From assembly GCA_039182435.1 (NCBI GenBank), contig JBCDCC010000067.1, forward strand, positions 1-11,766: a DNA stretch of 11,766 bases. The letters are read 5' to 3'. Of this stretch, positions 9,022 through 11,766 are shown piece by piece; the stretch's first letter is position 1, and the number at the start of each line of letters is the position of its first letter. The notes beneath the pieces were generated by a model, which was given only the letters and a program-made list of their open reading frames with translations, searched no databases and was not told the origin of the DNA. The DNA is from JBCCKC01 sp039182435 (lineage in GTDB: Bacteria; Verrucomicrobiota; Verrucomicrobiia; Opitutales; Coraliomargaritaceae). The position numbers and the translations under genes were made by a program.

Positions 9022-11340
9022 ATGAAGAATACACAGAATACAGCGGCGAAACGCCAATCACGAACACTCGTCACCGAACTACTGATCGCGATCGCGCTCT
9101 TAGCTGCGGTGATCATGGTCCCGATCATCTCGGGACTGGCCAAGTCCAGCGCGGAACAAGCCCGCTCCACTGAACTCGCCGAGCTAAACCAGCTCTCCGA
9201 TGAGCTCTCGGAAGCGATTTCTCACCAAGCAATTGAACGGGGATCGGGTAATACCATGATCGCGTCCGCCGGCACACCCTCCGCGGCCATCGTCGATATT
9301 AATCTCCTCAACCGCAAACGCGGTGACGAGCGTGTCGAGCGCTCCATCGCTCTCGCCGAATCGTTAGATGAGAAATTAGATGACCCAGACTTCAAAGGAG
9401 CGGTCGCCGCATGGAAGCAGGCTTACAACGCCCTGACCGCAGCTCGCCCACGCGTGCAGAGGAAGAGCATCACTTCCAAAGAATGGCTCGGCCTCGCCAA
9501 CAGTAATATTGACGCGGAAAAGGCACTCATCGCGGTGGCCTTCGCCCCTCGTAATGCGGCTGAGCGAACCACCTACTATAACGCGATTGTTCGAGACAGT
9601 GCGACTGACATCATCCACTACCTTGGGCAGCAGCGTGCGGTCTACGGTGCGACTCTTTCCAGTAAAGCGCCCATCACCGACGTGAATGAAAGTCGACTCG
9701 TCGTTCTCAGTGCACGTGTCAACGCGGCGGTCGCCAAGCTCTCTGAGATTCAAGACCGGGTCGCCACATCCGAAGCGCTGGGCGATGAGATCCGCGCCTT
9801 CCGCACCCGTTACAACGGCTCCTTCAAAGACTTCGTGAATAGTATACGTGGCCAAAGTGAAACTGGCCTCGCCCTTGAAGCAGAAGGCTCAGCGGCCGAT
9901 ACCGAAACAGAAGCCACACTCCTTACCACGATCATCACTCCAAAATCTGTCTATGAAGAAACACCAGCCGAGTGGTTCAAGGAAGCGGGTGCGACCATTC
10001 AGCTCGCCTCAAATATCTCCCTGATCGCTGGCGAAGAAGGGACCGCAGCCACCACCCTCGTCACGAAGAAAGCCAGCCGCCAGTTCACCATGAACTTACT
10101 CGGAGCTCTCGTCGTTATCACGGTGTTGGCCTTCGTGTTCTTCTGGTTCCGTGTCAGTATTATCAAAAAGATCGCCGACCTCTCCAAGATTTCCCAACAG
10201 GTGGCCAGCGGTAACATGGACGTCCGTGCAGATGTCGCGGCCTCCAATGAGATCGGACTCCTCGCGAATAACTTCAATCAGATGATCGACGGACTCGTGG
10301 AGGCTGAGCGCGCCACGGAAGAACGTCGTGCACAGGCTGAAGGTGAGCGTGAGCAGCTACAGGAAGGTATCCAACACCTCCTCATGGCGACCAGTGATGG
10401 TTCCGACGGTGACCTTACCGTCCGCGCCCCAGTGACCGAGGGAACACTCGGTAACGTCGCCGACGCCTTCAACCTCATGGCCGAGGAGCTCGCTGATGCG
10501 ATTGGTGAAATTAAACAATCCGCCTCGGACGTAGCCTCGCGAGCCACCAACATTAACGAATCGACCGAGCGGATGCGTGAGGGTGCGAGCAAGCAGACGC
10601 AAGAAATTACAACCGCCCGCACCGCGGTTGAAAACATGGCCGAAGATATTGAGTCTGTGGCGAGTAACGCGGAAGAAGCAGCCAGCGCGGCGAAGACTGC
10701 TCAAGAACAAGCCGAGACCGGCCAGCAAGCGGTCAACGCCGTTATCGAAGGTATGGAACGTATCCGAACAGACGTGCAATCGAGCACCAAAAAAATCAAG
10801 CAGCTCGGTGAAAGCACCATGGAGATTTCCTCCATCATCGAAACCATTCAAGATATCTCTGAGCAGACCAATATGCTCGCGCTGAATGCCGCGATTGAGG
10901 CCGCTCGTGCCGGTGAGCACGGTCGAGGTTTCACCGTGGTTGCGGAAGAAGTTCGTAAACTAGCGGAACGCGCCGCCTCCGCCACCTCCGAAATTGAGGA
11001 GCTGATCAGCGGCATTCAGGCCGAGACCAATCAATCCGTGGAATCGATGGAGCTACAAATTAGTAATGTGGAAAATGAAACCATGGTCGTGTCCCGTGCG
11101 GGTAACTCGCTCTCCCAGATCGCCCAATCCTCAGTCTACTCGTCCGAGCTGATTAATCAGATCAGCGAATCAGCGAAACAACAGGTAGCAGGTGCCAACA
11201 ACGTGGTGGAAACCATGCAGCTCATCTCCGGAATTTCCGAAGAAGCCATGAGCACCGCAGATACCAATAAAGAATCCACCGAGTATCTGGACCAACAGGC
11301 ACGCCTGCTCCTCGAGACAACTGGGCGCTTCAAGACCTAA
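9022..11340 (+). CDS. Methyl-accepting chemotaxis protein (PilJ/PixJ position) with two HAMP domains
   Basis: Encodes 772 residues. TM1 is at about 16-39, followed by a long all-helical periplasmic region (about 45-350), TM2 at about 357-376, HAMP1 at about 377-430, a short charged helix, and a second HAMP-like unit (about 447-497, LTVRAPVTEGTLGNVADAFNLMAEEL). The methyl-accepting signalling domain runs to the C-terminus. Its hairpin tip EQTNMLALNAAIEAARAGEHGRGF (614-637) is nearly invariant across the family and is the kinase/CheW contact. The periplasmic part has two related motifs, HQAIERGSGNTMIAS (E72-R73-G74) and YLGQQRAVYGATLSS (Q204-R205), reminiscent of the paired helices of nitrate/nitrite-type (NIT) sensor domains; the ligand is unknown. 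There is no CheR/CheB-docking pentapeptide at the C-terminus, and no cheR or cheB in view, so adaptation may rely on genes elsewhere. By position it corresponds to PilJ. Confidence 0.93.
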   Translation: MKNTQNTAAKRQSRTLVTELLIAIALLAAVIMVPIISGLAKSSAEQARSTELAELNQLSDELSEAISHQAIERGSGNTMIASAGTPSAAIVDINLLNRKRGDERVERSIALAESLDEKLDDPDFKGAVAAWKQAYNALTAARPRVQRKSITSKEWLGLANSNIDAEKALIAVAFAPRNAAERTTYYNAIVRDSATDIIHYLGQQRAVYGATLSSKAPITDVNESRLVVLSARVNAAVAKLSEIQDRVATSEALGDEIRAFRTRYNGSFKDFVNSIRGQSETGLALEAEGSAADTETEATLLTTIITPKSVYEETPAEWFKEAGATIQLASNISLIAGEEGTAATTLVTKKASRQFTMNLLGALVVITVLAFVFFWFRVSIIKKIADLSKISQQVASGNMDVRADVAASNEIGLLANNFNQMIDGLVEAERATEERRAQAEGEREQLQEGIQHLLMATSDGSDGDLTVRAPVTEGTLGNVADAFNLMAEELADAIGEIKQSASDVASRATNINESTERMREGASKQTQEITTARTAVENMAEDIESVASNAEEAASAAKTAQEQAETGQQAVNAVIEGMERIRTDVQSSTKKIKQLGESTMEISSIIETIQDISEQTNMLALNAAIEAARAGEHGRGFTVVAEEVRKLAERAASATSEIEELISGIQAETNQSVESMELQISNVENETMVVSRAGNSLSQIAQSSVYSSELINQISESAKQQVAGANNVVETMQLISGISEEAMSTADTNKESTEYLDQQARLLLETTGRFKT

Positions 11341-11360
11341 GTGGCTCCCCTCCATTCGTT

Positions 11361-11407
11361 CCCTGACTGTCGCCATCCATCGACGGCGGCAGCCAGGGCA
11401 ACTTTTT
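11361..11407 (+). terminator. Hairpin plus T5 between receptor and kinase genes
   Basis: A 14-bp stem (11361-11374 with 11385-11398) has one A/C mismatch and one T-G wobble, a 10-base loop, then CAAC and five T (11403-11407). It lies 20 bp after the receptor stop and about 31 bp before the kinase ATG. It has the form of an intrinsic terminator, though the T-run starts 4 bases after the stem and is short. Read-through or partial termination would lower kinase expression relative to the receptor. Confidence 0.65.
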
Positions 11408-11438
11408 AACACCAAGTATCCACTTTAAAACAGTATCC

Positions 11439-11766
11439 ATGCCAAGCGAATACACATATCCAGAGACTTTGTTCGATGCCGATTTCAGAGACTCCTTTCT
11501 CGGAGATCTCGCCGTCGCACAGTCTCAGTTCACTGAAGCACTCAAGCATGAGAACCCCGCCGATACCGCCGGCGAGGACAGCATGAACGAGACACTCAAA
11601 GCAATGCACATGCTGCGCGGCGCAGCCGGTGCCATTGACTTCAAACTCGCATTCGACTTTTCCGAGATGTTTCACCGAGTCGCGGAAATCGGCTTGAGCT
11701 ATACTGGCAGCCTACGCGCAGAGTTTCTACAGCTCTTCGGCTATCTTCAGGAGGCGGAGCGCGTGC
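11439..11766 (+). CDS. CheA-like hybrid kinase, N-terminal Hpt region only (ChpA/PixL position)
   Basis: The frame opens at ATG 11439 (MPSEYTYPETLFDADF) and runs off the window after 109 codons. The segment LKAMHMLRGAAGAIDFKLAFDFSEMFHR matches the phosphotransfer helix of Hpt domains (xHxLKGxxxxxG), with H57 as the candidate phosphorylation site. The preceding helix DADFRDSFLGDLAVAQSQFTEAL fits the first Hpt helix. R60 stands for the usual Lys, which is tolerated in the family. Position after the receptor gene matches chpA in pseudomonads and pixL in cyanobacteria, where the kinase carries one or several Hpt domains, a CheA core and C-terminal receivers; those parts cannot be seen here. The start has no strong ribosome binding site but is the first ATG after the terminator-like hairpin. 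Confidence 0.75.
   Translation, partial: MPSEYTYPETLFDADFRDSFLGDLAVAQSQFTEALKHENPADTAGEDSMNETLKAMHMLRGAAGAIDFKLAFDFSEMFHRVAEIGLSYTGSLRAEFLQLFGYLQEAERV

Noticed and set aside
11406..11675. Minus-strand 89-residue frame at the right end
   Set aside because: Antisense shadow of the Hpt-kinase start on the plus strand, which has a recognisable phosphotransfer motif.

Overview
The window looks like chromosomal DNA of a moderately GC-rich Gram-negative bacterium, most likely of the Verrucomicrobia (Opitutae/Puniceicoccales-like). The lineage is inferred from protein flavour (an AlaRS with an SGK/LPGNTGRNYVLRR style, a LeuB ending YEPSGGTAPDIAG), from weak or absent Shine-Dalgarno sequences, and from intergenic repeats of a kind I associate with that group. 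It is not proven by any marker gene here.

Left part (1-5466), housekeeping genes disturbed by two insertion-like events. leuB (5' end outside the window) is followed by a small four-helix-bundle (S23/IVS-like) gene. That gene is enclosed by two arrays of 7-bp iterons (GAACRTC) in opposite orientation. alaS follows, and its leader is made of the right-hand iteron array. alaS itself carries two low-complexity TCCTCACT-type tracts in frame. Immediately after alaS lies an AT-richer reverse-strand gene for a multi-pass membrane protein. It is followed by a second, truncated copy of the alaS 3' end. The two alaS ends share a 120-bp direct repeat with a single mismatch (4207-4326 and 5278-5397), while the flanks on both sides are clearly diverged. 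This is the footprint expected of a single-crossover or site-specific insertion into the end of alaS.

Middle (5467-6158), about 690 bp without a convincing gene. It holds a GC-rich hairpin, a cluster of overlapping palindromes (5628-5680), then a markedly AT-rich stretch that ends in a good sigma-54-type promoter candidate (6062-6077).

Right part (6159-end), a chemosensory operon in the order REC-PATAN regulator, single-domain CheY, CheW, two-TM chemoreceptor, Hpt-containing CheA-like kinase (cut by the window end). This is the gene order of pilG-H-I-J-chpA in pseudomonads and pixG-H-I-J-L in cyanobacteria, systems that steer twitching motility by type IV pili. Expected signal flow: the receptor and CheW control the kinase, which phosphorylates the CheY-like protein and the large regulator. 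The large regulator is unusual: receiver, PATAN/DUF4388, degenerate second receiver and C-terminal coiled coil in one chain. A strong hairpin followed by T5 sits between receptor and kinase genes and may attenuate kinase expression.
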